DNA from: DASQFQ01 sp963811595
GTDB lineage: Bacteria > Actinomycetota > Thermoleophilia > Solirubrobacterales > Solirubrobacteraceae
DNA length: 64,000 bases
NCBI GenBank assembly: GCA_963811595.1
Contig: CAWERW010000015.1
Location: forward strand, 434,001-498,000
Direction of reading: 5' to 3'
The notes beneath the pieces are model-generated. The model made no database searches. It saw only the letters and a list, made by a program, of their open reading frames with translations, and had not been told where the DNA came from. The position numbers were made by a program, and so were the translations under genes. Of the stretch, positions 8,483 through 15,719 are shown piece after piece. Numbering within the stretch: position 1 is the first letter of the stretch; every line of letters starts with the position of its first letter.

Positions 8483-10000
8483 GTGGAAGCTTCAGCCCTT
8501 ACTCACGCCGGCTCAGCCGGCCTTCATGGTCGTTCGCCCCTGCTCAGATTGCAGTCGGACGAGCGTCTTGTCGCGCTCGTACGGCGCGGGAACCAGGCTG
8601 CCTTCGAGGCGCTCGTCGCGCGCTACCAGTCGCGGCTGCTGGCGTTCTGCCGCCACATGCTGTCCTCGAAGGAGGACGCCGAGGATGTGCTGCAGGAGGT
8701 CTTCGCCGCCGCGTTCAACGCGATGCTCGCCGACGAGCGCGCGATCAACGTGCGGCCGTGGCTCTACCGGATCGCCCGCAACCGCTCGCTGAACCACCTG
8801 CGGCGCGCGCAGGCGGTCGGCGTCGACTCGATGGACATCCACCTGTCCGAGGGCGGGCTGACGACCGCGGACAAGGTCCACAAGCGCGAGGAGTTCCGCC
8901 AGCTCGTCGCCGACGTGCAGGACCTGCCGGAGACGCAGCGCACCGCGCTGCTGCTGCGCGAGATCGACGCGCTCTCCTACGAGCAGATCTCCGAGGCGAT
9001 GGAGACGACGGTGCCGTCCGTCAAGTCGCTGCTCGTGCGCGCCCGCGTGTCGCTCGCCGAGGCGGCCGAGGCGCGGCTGCTGACCTGCGAGGAGGTGCGC
9101 GACGAGCTCGGCGAGGTCGCCGAAGGGCTGCGCCGCACGAGCGCCCCCGTGCGCCGCCACCTGCGCACCTGCGATCGCTGCACCCTGTTCCGCAAGCAGC
9201 TGCGCGAGACCAACAAGGCGCTCGCCGCGATCTTCCCGGTCGCCCCGCTGCTGCTGCTCAAGAAGACGCTGCTCGCCCACCTCGGCACGACCGCCGCGGC
9301 CGGCGGGAGCACCGCCGCCGCCGCGGGCGGTGGCACCGCCGCCGCCGGCGCCGCAGCCGGTGGAGCGCTGCAGGCGGGCGCGAGCGCGCTGGCCACCAAG
9401 GCCGCCGCCGGGCTCGCCGCCGCCGCCATCGTGACCGCGGGCGCCGTCGAGGCCAAGCACGTCGCCGTCGACCGCCAGCAGGCCCCGACCGCCGTCGCCG
9501 CGGTCGCGCCCGCCAACGCCGACGCGCCCGCGCCGGCCGCCCCGGTCGCCGTCCGCTCGGCCCCGCAGCCCGCCGCCACGAAGCGCGGCGACGCGACCCG
9601 CAAGCGCGGCGCGCGCGAGGACGCCGCGCCGGCCAAGAAGAAGCCCGCCGCGCCGGCCAAGGCCGAGGACAAGGACGCGACGCTCGTCGCCGCGCTCGTC
9701 CCGATGCGCGAGCAGCGCGAGGGCGACACGACGACGCCGTCGGAGCAGGCCGGCACCACGCAGCCCGGCGGCGGCGCGCTCCCGCCCGGCCAGACCGCGC
9801 CGGCGACCCAGCCCGCCCCGCCGCCCGAGCAGCAGCCGTCGCCGCAGCCGACCCCCGGCCCGGCCGAGCCGACGCCCACGGGCTCGCCGACGCCGACGCC
9901 GACGCCGACGCCCACGCCGCCTCCGAGCGTCACCCCGACGCCCACGCCGCCGCCGGCCGTGACGCCGCAGCCCGGCGTCCCGACCGAGCCCTCGCGCTAG
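8483..10000 (+). CDS. ECF-type sigma factor fused to zinc finger and membrane/Pro-Thr tail
   Basis: A 505-residue protein. Residues about 27-108 are sigma-70 region 2 (DAEDVLQEVFAAAFNAM; PWLYRIARNRSLNHLR) and about 140-195 are region 4 (LPETQRTALLLREIDALSYE, followed by a recognition helix at TVPSVKSLLVRAR). Then comes an anti-sigma-like zinc-finger motif HLRTCDRC (H226, C230, C233) with C202 upstream as a possible fourth ligand. An Ala/Gly-rich hydrophobic stretch lies at about 303-322, and an Ala/Pro tail ends in Pro-Thr repeats. An ordinary ECF sigma factor is about 180 residues. The fused module could hold the sigma factor inactive at the membrane (inference). The GTG at 8483 is the most upstream start; TTG at 8549 is an alternative. 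Confidence 0.85.
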   Translation: MEASALTHAGSAGLHGRSPLLRLQSDERLVALVRRGNQAAFEALVARYQSRLLAFCRHMLSSKEDAEDVLQEVFAAAFNAMLADERAINVRPWLYRIARNRSLNHLRRAQAVGVDSMDIHLSEGGLTTADKVHKREEFRQLVADVQDLPETQRTALLLREIDALSYEQISEAMETTVPSVKSLLVRARVSLAEAAEARLLTCEEVRDELGEVAEGLRRTSAPVRRHLRTCDRCTLFRKQLRETNKALAAIFPVAPLLLLKKTLLAHLGTTAAAGGSTAAAAGGGTAAAGAAAGGALQAGASALATKAAAGLAAAAIVTAGAVEAKHVAVDRQQAPTAVAAVAPANADAPAPAAPVAVRSAPQPAATKRGDATRKRGAREDAAPAKKKPAAPAKAEDKDATLVAALVPMREQREGDTTTPSEQAGTTQPGGGALPPGQTAPATQPAPPPEQQPSPQPTPGPAEPTPTGSPTPTPTPTPTPPPSVTPTPTPPPAVTPQPGVPTEPSR

Positions 10001-10038
10001 GCCCGCACGCCGTCAGGCGTCGCCGGCAAACGCCGCGC

Positions 10039-10380
10039 TCAGTGGATCCGCGCGCCGACGGGGACGTCGGCGTCGGGACGCAGCAGGATCACGCGGCCGT
10101 CCGCGTCCGATGCGCCGACCGTCAGCACCTCGGACATGAACGGCCCGATCTGGCGCGGCGGGAAGTTGACGACCGCGACGACGAGGGTGCCCTCGAGCTC
10201 CTCGCGGGAGTACTCGGTGATCTGCGCCGACGAGCGCTTGACGCCGATCTCCGGGCCGAAGTCGATCGTCAGCTTCCAGGCCGGCTTGCGCGCCTCCGGG
10301 AAGTCGTCGACGGCCGTCACGCGGCCGACCCGCAGGTCGACCGCGAGGAACTGGTCGAAGTCGATCTCCGGCGTGCTCAT
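10039..10380 (-). CDS. csaA: CsaA-like tRNA-binding (EMAP/OB-fold) protein
   Basis: A 113-residue single-domain protein of the tRNA-binding OB-fold family, close to the usual CsaA length of about 110. It begins FDQFLAVDLRVGRVT and contains KLTIDFGPEIGVKRSSAQIT and LVVAVVNFPPRQIGPFMSEV, the typical strands of this fold. CsaA proteins are reported as chaperones linked to protein export and also bind tRNA-like RNA. The ATG at 10380 overlaps the stop of the R2lox gene as ATGA, so the two are translationally coupled. A longer reading upstream is an out-of-frame copy of that gene and was rejected. Confidence 0.85.
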   Translation of the reverse strand: MSTPEIDFDQFLAVDLRVGRVTAVDDFPEARKPAWKLTIDFGPEIGVKRSSAQITEYSREELEGTLVVAVVNFPPRQIGPFMSEVLTVGASDADGRVILLRPDADVPVGARIH

Positions 10381-11294
10381 GCCGCCTGCAGCAGGCCGAT
10401 CACCTTCATGCGCCGCTCGAGCGCCTTCATCGCGAACGCGCGCGTCTCGGCCACCGAGACGCCGAACAGCGTCTGCTCGTCGTCGTCGCCCTCCATCCAC
10501 GGCGGCTTGAGCACGCCGTCGGCCACCGGCCCGACCTCGACCAGCGTGCGCTGGATGGCGTCGATGTAGCGCGGGTCGCGGCGGGCCATGTCGCGCAGGA
10601 AGCGCGCGCCGAACGCGACGTGGCGGTGCTCGTCGCGCGCGACCTTGGTGAAGCCCTCGACGAAGCCCGGCAGCGTTCCCACCCGCTCGTTGTAGTCCAT
10701 GATGAAGTGCTGGCCGGTGAGGGCGAGCATGCCCTCGATGACCATGTGGTAGATCGTCACGGCCTCGACGAGCGTCTCGGTGTCCTCGGGCTCGACGGCG
10801 AGCCGGTCGACCCGCGAGTGCAGCATCTCGTCGAAGAGGACGCCGAACTCCTCGTTGATGTACTGCACGTTCTCCTCGAGCCGGTCCTGCAGGTTGTCGG
10901 CCTCGAGCACGCCGACCTCGGAGTAGAAGCGGTCGAAGAACGCGACGTGGCGCGCCTCGTCAGCGATCTGCGTGCACAGGAACAGCCGCATGTCCTCCTG
11001 CGGCGCGGCTCGCATCATCGGGCCGAGCTCGGCGGCGACGCGCTGCTCGCCGATGAAGAACGAGGACAGCCCGTACATGCGCTGGAAGCGCTCCTCGGGG
11101 TCGATGCGCTCGTGCCAGTCGATCCGGTCCTGCGTGAAGTCGATGTCCTGCGTCGCCCACTGCTGGCGCTCCCACAGCTGGTAGAGCTGGCCGTAGTCGA
11201 GGAGCTTCGTCCCTCGGTCCGCAGACTCCAGCAGCGCGGGATCGCTTGTCGCCTGGTAATCGGTGCGCGCGGTGCGCGGGGCGGTGTCGGACAT
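10377..11294 (-). CDS. R2-like ligand-binding oxidase (R2lox)
   Basis: A 305-residue ferritin-like protein. Likely metal ligands are E83, E113, H116, E187, E222 and H225, in the motifs GEQRVAAEL, DEARHVAFF, YHMVIEGML and DEHRHVAF. V86 lies three residues after the first Glu, and Y182 lies five before E187. In known R2lox proteins (for example M. tuberculosis Rv0233) these two positions form a Val-Tyr ether cross-link next to a Mn/Fe site, which favours R2lox over a ribonucleotide reductase R2 subunit. No nrdA-type gene is nearby. It is coupled to the downstream CsaA-like gene. Confidence 0.85.
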   Translation of the reverse strand: MSDTAPRTARTDYQATSDPALLESADRGTKLLDYGQLYQLWERQQWATQDIDFTQDRIDWHERIDPEERFQRMYGLSSFFIGEQRVAAELGPMMRAAPQEDMRLFLCTQIADEARHVAFFDRFYSEVGVLEADNLQDRLEENVQYINEEFGVLFDEMLHSRVDRLAVEPEDTETLVEAVTIYHMVIEGMLALTGQHFIMDYNERVGTLPGFVEGFTKVARDEHRHVAFGARFLRDMARRDPRYIDAIQRTLVEVGPVADGVLKPPWMEGDDDEQTLFGVSVAETRAFAMKALERRMKVIGLLQAA

Positions 11295-11331
11295 GCGGGG
11301 AGCCTACAGCGCTCCTGGCTGGCTGGCCAAC

Positions 11332-11496
11332 CTAAGGTTCCGGCGCGTCCGTCGGCGGCTCGGGCGCGCTGGGGGCGAACGCGGTGGGCGCCGCACTCGG
11401 CGTCGGTGTGGGCGTCGTCGCGGGGCGCTCGCCCTCGCCGCAGCCGGCGAGCCCGAGCGCCGCGACGGCGGCGACTGCTAGTCGCCGATCGAGAAC
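11332..11496 (-). other. Lipoprotein-like reading frame without a usable start
   Basis: This frame encodes a textbook lipoprotein signal, DRRLAVAAVAALGLAGC, followed by a Pro/Thr/Ala-rich tail, and ends with TAG at 11332. It begins inside the last codons of the Lrp-domain gene and crosses its TAG stop in another frame. No ATG, GTG or TTG lies close to the signal; the nearest ATG in frame (11643) would put about 50 unrelated residues before it. It could be a gene with a non-standard start or a remnant. Confidence 0.35.
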
Positions 11497-11753
11497 AGCG
11501 CCTCCAGGTCGTGCTCCGAGAACACCTCGAACGCCACCATCGTGTGCGTCCGCTTGATGCCCTCGAGCTGCGCGAGCCGGCCCGTGATGAGCGGCGCGAG
11601 GTCGTCGGGCTCGCGCACGCGCATGATCGCCACGAAGTCCCACTCGCCGGTCACGGAGTAGGCCTCGGCGACGCCCTCGACGTCCGCGAGCTGCCCGCCG
11701 AGCGACGGCATCGCCGAGCGCTCGGCCTCGATCAGGACGATCGCGTGGGTCAC
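11478..11753 (-). CDS. Lrp/AsnC ligand-binding (RAM) domain protein
   Basis: A 91-residue stand-alone effector-binding domain of Lrp/AsnC regulators, without the helix-turn-helix. The beta-alpha-beta-beta-alpha-beta pattern is clear: HAIVLIEAE, GVAEAYSVTGEWDFVAIMRV, LEGIKRTHTMVAFEVFS. Such domains normally bind amino acids and form dimers or octamers; stand-alone versions are common in actinobacteria and archaea. GTG at 11753 overlaps the stop of the upstream hydrolase gene (GTGA). Confidence 0.88.
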   Translation of the reverse strand: MTHAIVLIEAERSAMPSLGGQLADVEGVAEAYSVTGEWDFVAIMRVREPDDLAPLITGRLAQLEGIKRTHTMVAFEVFSEHDLEALFSIGD

Positions 11754-12436
11754 GCGGAGTGCGTCTCCCCGGGCGCCAGGATCACGACCTTCGCGCTGGT
11801 CTGCGACTCGACGTCGGCCTTGAACGCCTCGGCGTCGGTCTCGATCACCGGCATCGTGTCGTAGTGGATCGGGATGACCGTCGTCGGCTCGATGAACTCG
11901 ACGGCGGTGACGGCGTCGAGGCGGTCCATCGTGTAGTGGCCGCCGATCGGCACGAGCGCGACGTCGACGTGGTCGCCGCGGCGCGCGATCAGCTTCATGT
12001 CGGAGAACAGCGCGGTGTCGCCGAGGTGGTAGACGAGCGTCTCGCCGACCATCACCAGCAGGCCGGCGGGCGGCGTCACGGTGCCGTTCGGCGTCGTCGA
12101 CGTGTGCCAGGCGGGCACCATCTTGACCCAGCCCCAGTCGAACTCCACCGTGCCGCCGAAGTTGGGGTCGAAGACGTTCTCGATCCCCTGCTCGCCGATC
12201 TCGGACGCGATCTCGGTCAGCGCCACGACGGTCGCGTTCGTGCGCTTGGCGATGTCGATGATGTCGCCGTAGTGGTCCGGGTGCCCGTGGGTCAGCAGGA
12301 TGTGGGTCGGCTCGAGCTCGGACGCGTCGACGGCGGCCTTCGGGTTGCCGGTGATGAACGGGTCGATCAGGACCCGCGTCTCGCCCGACACGAGCTCGAC
12401 GGCCGAGTGGCCCAGGAAGCGGATCTCCACTGCCAT
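11750..12436 (-). CDS. Metal-dependent hydrolase, UPF0173 (MBL fold)
   Basis: A 228-residue metallo-beta-lactamase-fold protein, the usual length for UPF0173. The metal motif THGHPDH occurs at about residues 49-55. Further ligands are in PAWHTST, YHLGDTALFSD and IPIHYDTMP. Family members are predicted metal-dependent hydrolases of unknown substrate. The gene is coupled downstream to the Lrp-domain gene and upstream to a 105-residue unknown gene with one base between them, so the three probably form one transcription unit. Confidence 0.9.
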   Translation of the reverse strand: MAVEIRFLGHSAVELVSGETRVLIDPFITGNPKAAVDASELEPTHILLTHGHPDHYGDIIDIAKRTNATVVALTEIASEIGEQGIENVFDPNFGGTVEFDWGWVKMVPAWHTSTTPNGTVTPPAGLLVMVGETLVYHLGDTALFSDMKLIARRGDHVDVALVPIGGHYTMDRLDAVTAVEFIEPTTVIPIHYDTMPVIETDAEAFKADVESQTSAKVVILAPGETHSA

Positions 12437-12437
12437 G

Positions 12438-12755
12438 TCAGTCAGTCTCCTCTGTCAGCTGTCTCGCAAGCTCGTACCCGACCGCGACGCCGATGAGCAT
12501 GCTCACGCGCGTCTCCTCCGCGATCAGCGTCTGCACGGCGGCGATCCGCTCGTCCGGGTCGGCGATGCCGGCGGCGCGCAGGACCTCCGCCTGGTGGGCG
12601 GAGCCGAACCAGTCGGCGGACTCCAGGGCCTCGTTGAGGATCCCCTGCAGCTGCGGCGCGGTGCTCGCCACCAGCCGCTGGGCCTCGTCCAGCTTCCCCG
12701 GCTCGCTGAGCGCCTCCAGCGCAGCGTCGAGCTGCGCGTCGGTGTACTCGGGCAC
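12438..12755 (-). CDS. Conserved hypothetical protein
   Basis: A 105-residue acidic, mostly helical protein. No signal peptide, Cys motif or transmembrane helix is visible. It begins MPEYTDAQLDAALEALS and ends in a helix MLIGVAVGYELARQL that could be amphipathic. It is the first gene of the three-gene unit with the UPF0173 hydrolase and Lrp domain. Only 21 bases separate its start from the divergent selD start, so the promoters must overlap. I do not recognise the family. Confidence 0.75.
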   Translation of the reverse strand: MPEYTDAQLDAALEALSEPGKLDEAQRLVASTAPQLQGILNEALESADWFGSAHQAEVLRAAGIADPDERIAAVQTLIAEETRVSMLIGVAVGYELARQLTEETD

Positions 12756-12776
12756 GGCCGGGCATCATAGGCGGCG

Positions 12777-13775
12777 ATGCCCCCCGCCCTGACCTCCCTC
12801 TCCCACGGCGCGGGCTGCGGCTGCAAGCTGTCCGCCGCCGACCTGCGGCCGATCGTCGCCGGCCTCCCGCGCCCCTCCGACCCGCGCGTGCTCGTCGCCG
12901 CCGACACCGCCGACGACGCCGGCGTCGTGCGGCTCACCGACGAGCTCGCGCTCGTGCAGACCGTCGACTTCTTCACGCCGATCGTCGACGACCCCTACGC
13001 GTTCGGGCGCATCGCCGCCACCAACGCGCTGTCGGACATCTACGCGATGGGCGCGACGCCGGTGGCGGCGCTGAACCTCGTCGCGTACCCGCTCGAGACG
13101 CTGGGGCCGGAGATCCTCGCCGCGATCCTGCGCGGCGGCCTCGACGCCGTCGAGGCGGCGGGCGCGAGCGTCGTCGGCGGCCACTCGATCGACGACCCCG
13201 AGCCGAAGTACGGGCTCGCGGTGACCGGGACGGTGCACCCGGACGCGATCCTGACCAACGCCGGCGGCAGGGCGGGCGACGCGCTCGTGCTGACCAAGCC
13301 GCTGGGCGCCGGCACGGTGGCGACCGCGATCAAGCGCGGGCTGGCCGATGACGCGCTGGTCGAGCGGGCGATCACGGTGATGACGACGCTCAACGACCGC
13401 GCCGCGGCCGCGGCGCGCGAGGCCGGCGCGCACGCGCTCACCGACGTCACCGGCTTCGGCCTGCTCGGCCACGTGCACGAGCTGGCGGCGGCGAGCGGCC
13501 TCGCCGCCGAGATCGACGCCGCCGCCGTGCCGGCCATCGACGGCGTGCTCGACCTGCTCGCGACGGAGGACGCGCTCGCGGGCGGCTCGAAGCGCAACCG
13601 GGCCGACGCGGAGTCGTTCACGACGTGGGCGGGTGAGGTGCCCGAGCCGCGGCGCCGGCTGGTGTGCGACGCGATGACCTCCGGCGGGCTGCTGGCGGCC
13701 GTCCCCGGGGAGATGGAGGGCTGGGTCGTCGGGCGGCTCGTCGCGGGCGAGCCGGGCGCGATCGCCGTGCGCTAG
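12777..13775 (+). CDS. selD: Selenide, water dikinase
   Basis: A 332-residue SelD, which makes selenophosphate from selenide and ATP for selenocysteine or selenouridine synthesis. The N-terminal loop SLSHGAGCGCKLS contains the catalytic Cys14 (E. coli Cys17 equivalent), so the protein itself is not a selenoprotein. AIR-synthase-type motifs follow: TVDFFTPIVDDPYAFGRIAA, NALSDIYAMGATP, VVGGHSI and ALTDVTGFGLLGH. No selA, selB, selC or ybbB is visible in the window, so the selenium pathway it serves must be encoded elsewhere. Its TAG stop overlaps the stop of the convergent rhomboid-like gene by three bases. Confidence 0.96.
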   Translation: MPPALTSLSHGAGCGCKLSAADLRPIVAGLPRPSDPRVLVAADTADDAGVVRLTDELALVQTVDFFTPIVDDPYAFGRIAATNALSDIYAMGATPVAALNLVAYPLETLGPEILAAILRGGLDAVEAAGASVVGGHSIDDPEPKYGLAVTGTVHPDAILTNAGGRAGDALVLTKPLGAGTVATAIKRGLADDALVERAITVMTTLNDRAAAAAREAGAHALTDVTGFGLLGHVHELAAASGLAAEIDAAAVPAIDGVLDLLATEDALAGGSKRNRADAESFTTWAGEVPEPRRRLVCDAMTSGGLLAAVPGEMEGWVVGRLVAGEPGAIAVR

Positions 13776-14527
13776 CGCTGCGGCGCGCGGGCGAGCAGCA
13801 GACCGAGCACGATCCCGACCACGCCGCCGCCGAGGCCGGCCAGCGGGTGCGCCTCGGGCGCCGCGATCGGGACGAGCACGAGCAGCACCGCGAGCGCGAG
13901 CACGCCGAGCATGTCCGCGTCGTCCTCCTCGCCGCGGCGGCGCGTGAGCACGTCGCGCATCGTCCACGCGGCGAGCAGACCGAGCGCGGCGGAGTTGGCG
14001 CCCCAGGCGGCGGTGCCTTCGTCGACCGCGACGACCAGCGCCGAGCCGGCGGCGCCGCAGAGCAGGAACACGAGCAGCGCGACCAGCATCCCGTGCCGCC
14101 GCTCGAGCAGCCAGCCGAACAGGAAGATGACGCCGACGGCCGCGATCTCGTAGCCGACCGAGTTGTAGATGAAGAGCGTGGTGACGAGCCGCCACCACTC
14201 GCCGTCGACGAAGCCCTGGAGCGCGATCTGCGACGCGCCCCAGAGCCCCGCCTGGTAGCCGAGCGTCACCACGATCGCGGCGAGCGTGACCGCGATCGTC
14301 CCGTACGGCCGGCGGTCGGCGCGCACGCCGGGGATCTCGCCCGGCTTGAGGCGGCTCAGCTTCGGCCGCTCACGGCGGCGCTTCGGCTCGCGCGGGGTCC
14401 CGCCCTTGTCGAGCTTGGGGGCCCGCTTGCGCAGGCGCGTGCCGCAGTAGGGGCACTCCGTGATGTACGGGGACACCTCGGAGTTGCACTTCTTGCAGAC
14501 GACGAAGAGCTCGGGACCGCTCGCCAC
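13772..14527 (-). CDS. Zinc-ribbon rhomboid-like membrane protein
   Basis: A 251-residue protein from GTG at 14527; an ATG further upstream would add Arg/Ser-rich out-of-frame sequence. An N-terminal zinc ribbon (CKKCNSEV, CPYCGTRL) is followed by a basic linker and six to seven hydrophobic helices of the rhomboid fold. In the helix that normally carries the catalytic GxSG motif the sequence reads WGANSAALGLL, so Asn occupies the usual Ser position and Ser the Gly position. A His is kept later (APEAHPLAGLGGG). It may be an inactive rhomboid or use a shifted Ser; this cannot be decided from sequence. Confidence 0.8.
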   Translation of the reverse strand: MASGPELFVVCKKCNSEVSPYITECPYCGTRLRKRAPKLDKGGTPREPKRRRERPKLSRLKPGEIPGVRADRRPYGTIAVTLAAIVVTLGYQAGLWGASQIALQGFVDGEWWRLVTTLFIYNSVGYEIAAVGVIFLFGWLLERRHGMLVALLVFLLCGAAGSALVVAVDEGTAAWGANSAALGLLAAWTMRDVLTRRRGEEDDADMLGVLALAVLLVLVPIAAPEAHPLAGLGGGVVGIVLGLLLARAPQR

Positions 14528-14537
14528 GTCTCCGAGT

Positions 14538-15662
14538 CTACGCCGACGGCGGATCCGGGACGGTTGCTTGCGCGATCTCGCGCACGACCTCCTCGAGGTC
14601 GTGGTTCGCCTCGTAGACGATCGCCTGCCGGTGCGCGCCGTTCCCGTGCTCGAGCAGGTCGTCGATCGACGCGAGCTCATCCTCGGAGCCGAGGTCCTGC
14701 GCGTGCTCGCGCAGCCGGTCGCGGACGCGGCGGGCGAGCGTGCGCGTGGCGACGCGCTCGTAGCTCGGCAGATCGACCATCTCGCCGTCGAGGCCGTGAC
14801 GGGCGGCGATCCAGCGGTTCTCGTCGAGCATCTCGAACGGGTGGTCGCTGAGCGACTCGCCCGCCTCGTAGTGCTCGGCGAGCTCCTTGACCATCGCCTG
14901 GATCAGCGCCGCCAGCCCGAGCGTGTGCTCGACCCGCGTCTGCCCGTCCATCGCGCGGATCTCGACCGTCCCGAAGTTCGGGTGCGGGCGGACGTCGTAC
15001 CAGAGGTAGGTGTAGTCCTCGACGGTCTTGGCGTCGACCATGAAGCCGATCCGCTCCTCGAAGTCCTTCCAGTCGCGGTAGGCGGGCGGCATGCCGACGC
15101 GGGGGAACTGGCGGAAGATCGGCATCCGCGTCGAGGCCAGGCCGGTCGCGTGGCCGCGCCAGAACGGCGAGTTGGCCGACAGCGCGAGCAGCAGCGGGAC
15201 GTGCACGCGCATGCCGTTGGCGACGTGGATGGCCTTGTCGGCGTCGTCGATGCCGACGTGCACGTGGAGGCCGAAGATGACCTCCTGGCGGGCGACGAAG
15301 CGCAGCGCGTCGATCAGGTCGCGGTAGCGCGGGCGTGCGGAGATGCGCTGGTCCTCCCAGAGCGCGAACGGGTGCGTGCCGGCCGAGCCGACGGTGAGGT
15401 CGCGGCGCGCGGCGATCTCGGCGACGCGGCGGCGCAGGCCGCGCAGCTCGGCGCCCGCCTCGCGCGTGTCCTCGCACGGCTTGGTGGCGATCTCGAGCAC
15501 CGACTCGTGCAGCTCGGGCTTGATGTCGCCACCGCCGTCGTCGCCCGCGTCCTCGAGCAGGCCCTCGATCGCGTTGGCGAGCTGCCACCCGTCGGGGTCG
15601 AGGATCATCAGCTCCTCCTCGATGCCCAGCGTGTAGCTCGGACCGGTGAAGTTCGGCTTCAC
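14538..15662 (-). CDS. YbdK-type carboxylate-amine ligase (glutamate-cysteine ligase-like)
   Basis: A 374-residue GCS2-family enzyme, the typical YbdK length. It starts with GTG and soon shows YTLGIEEELMILDPDGW, the ATP/Mg-binding start of the family. SAGTHPFALWEDQRIS, FGLHVHVGIDD, LALSANSPFWRG and VEIRAMDGQTR follow. Family members form gamma-glutamyl-type amide bonds; E. coli YbdK has weak glutamate-cysteine ligase activity. The rhomboid-like gene follows 10 bases downstream on the same strand. The aldolase-like gene is divergent with 57 bases between. Confidence 0.9.
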   Translation of the reverse strand: MKPNFTGPSYTLGIEEELMILDPDGWQLANAIEGLLEDAGDDGGGDIKPELHESVLEIATKPCEDTREAGAELRGLRRRVAEIAARRDLTVGSAGTHPFALWEDQRISARPRYRDLIDALRFVARQEVIFGLHVHVGIDDADKAIHVANGMRVHVPLLLALSANSPFWRGHATGLASTRMPIFRQFPRVGMPPAYRDWKDFEERIGFMVDAKTVEDYTYLWYDVRPHPNFGTVEIRAMDGQTRVEHTLGLAALIQAMVKELAEHYEAGESLSDHPFEMLDENRWIAARHGLDGEMVDLPSYERVATRTLARRVRDRLREHAQDLGSEDELASIDDLLEHGNGAHRQAIVYEANHDLEEVVREIAQATVPDPPSA

Positions 15663-15719
15663 GGCGCGGGAGGGTAGCCTGTTCCCCGCTTCGCACAGTC
15701 ACGACAAAGGTGGATCCCC

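Noticed and set aside
9885..9960. Short tandem repeats (CCGACG/CCCACG units) resembling a satellite or CRISPR
   Set aside because: They encode the Pro-Thr tail of the sigma factor and have no spacer structure.
13772..14680. Longer version of the rhomboid-like gene with an ATG at 14680
   Set aside because: The extra 51 residues are Arg/Ser/Thr-rich, antisense in character, and overlap the carboxylate-amine ligase gene; GTG 14527 fits better.
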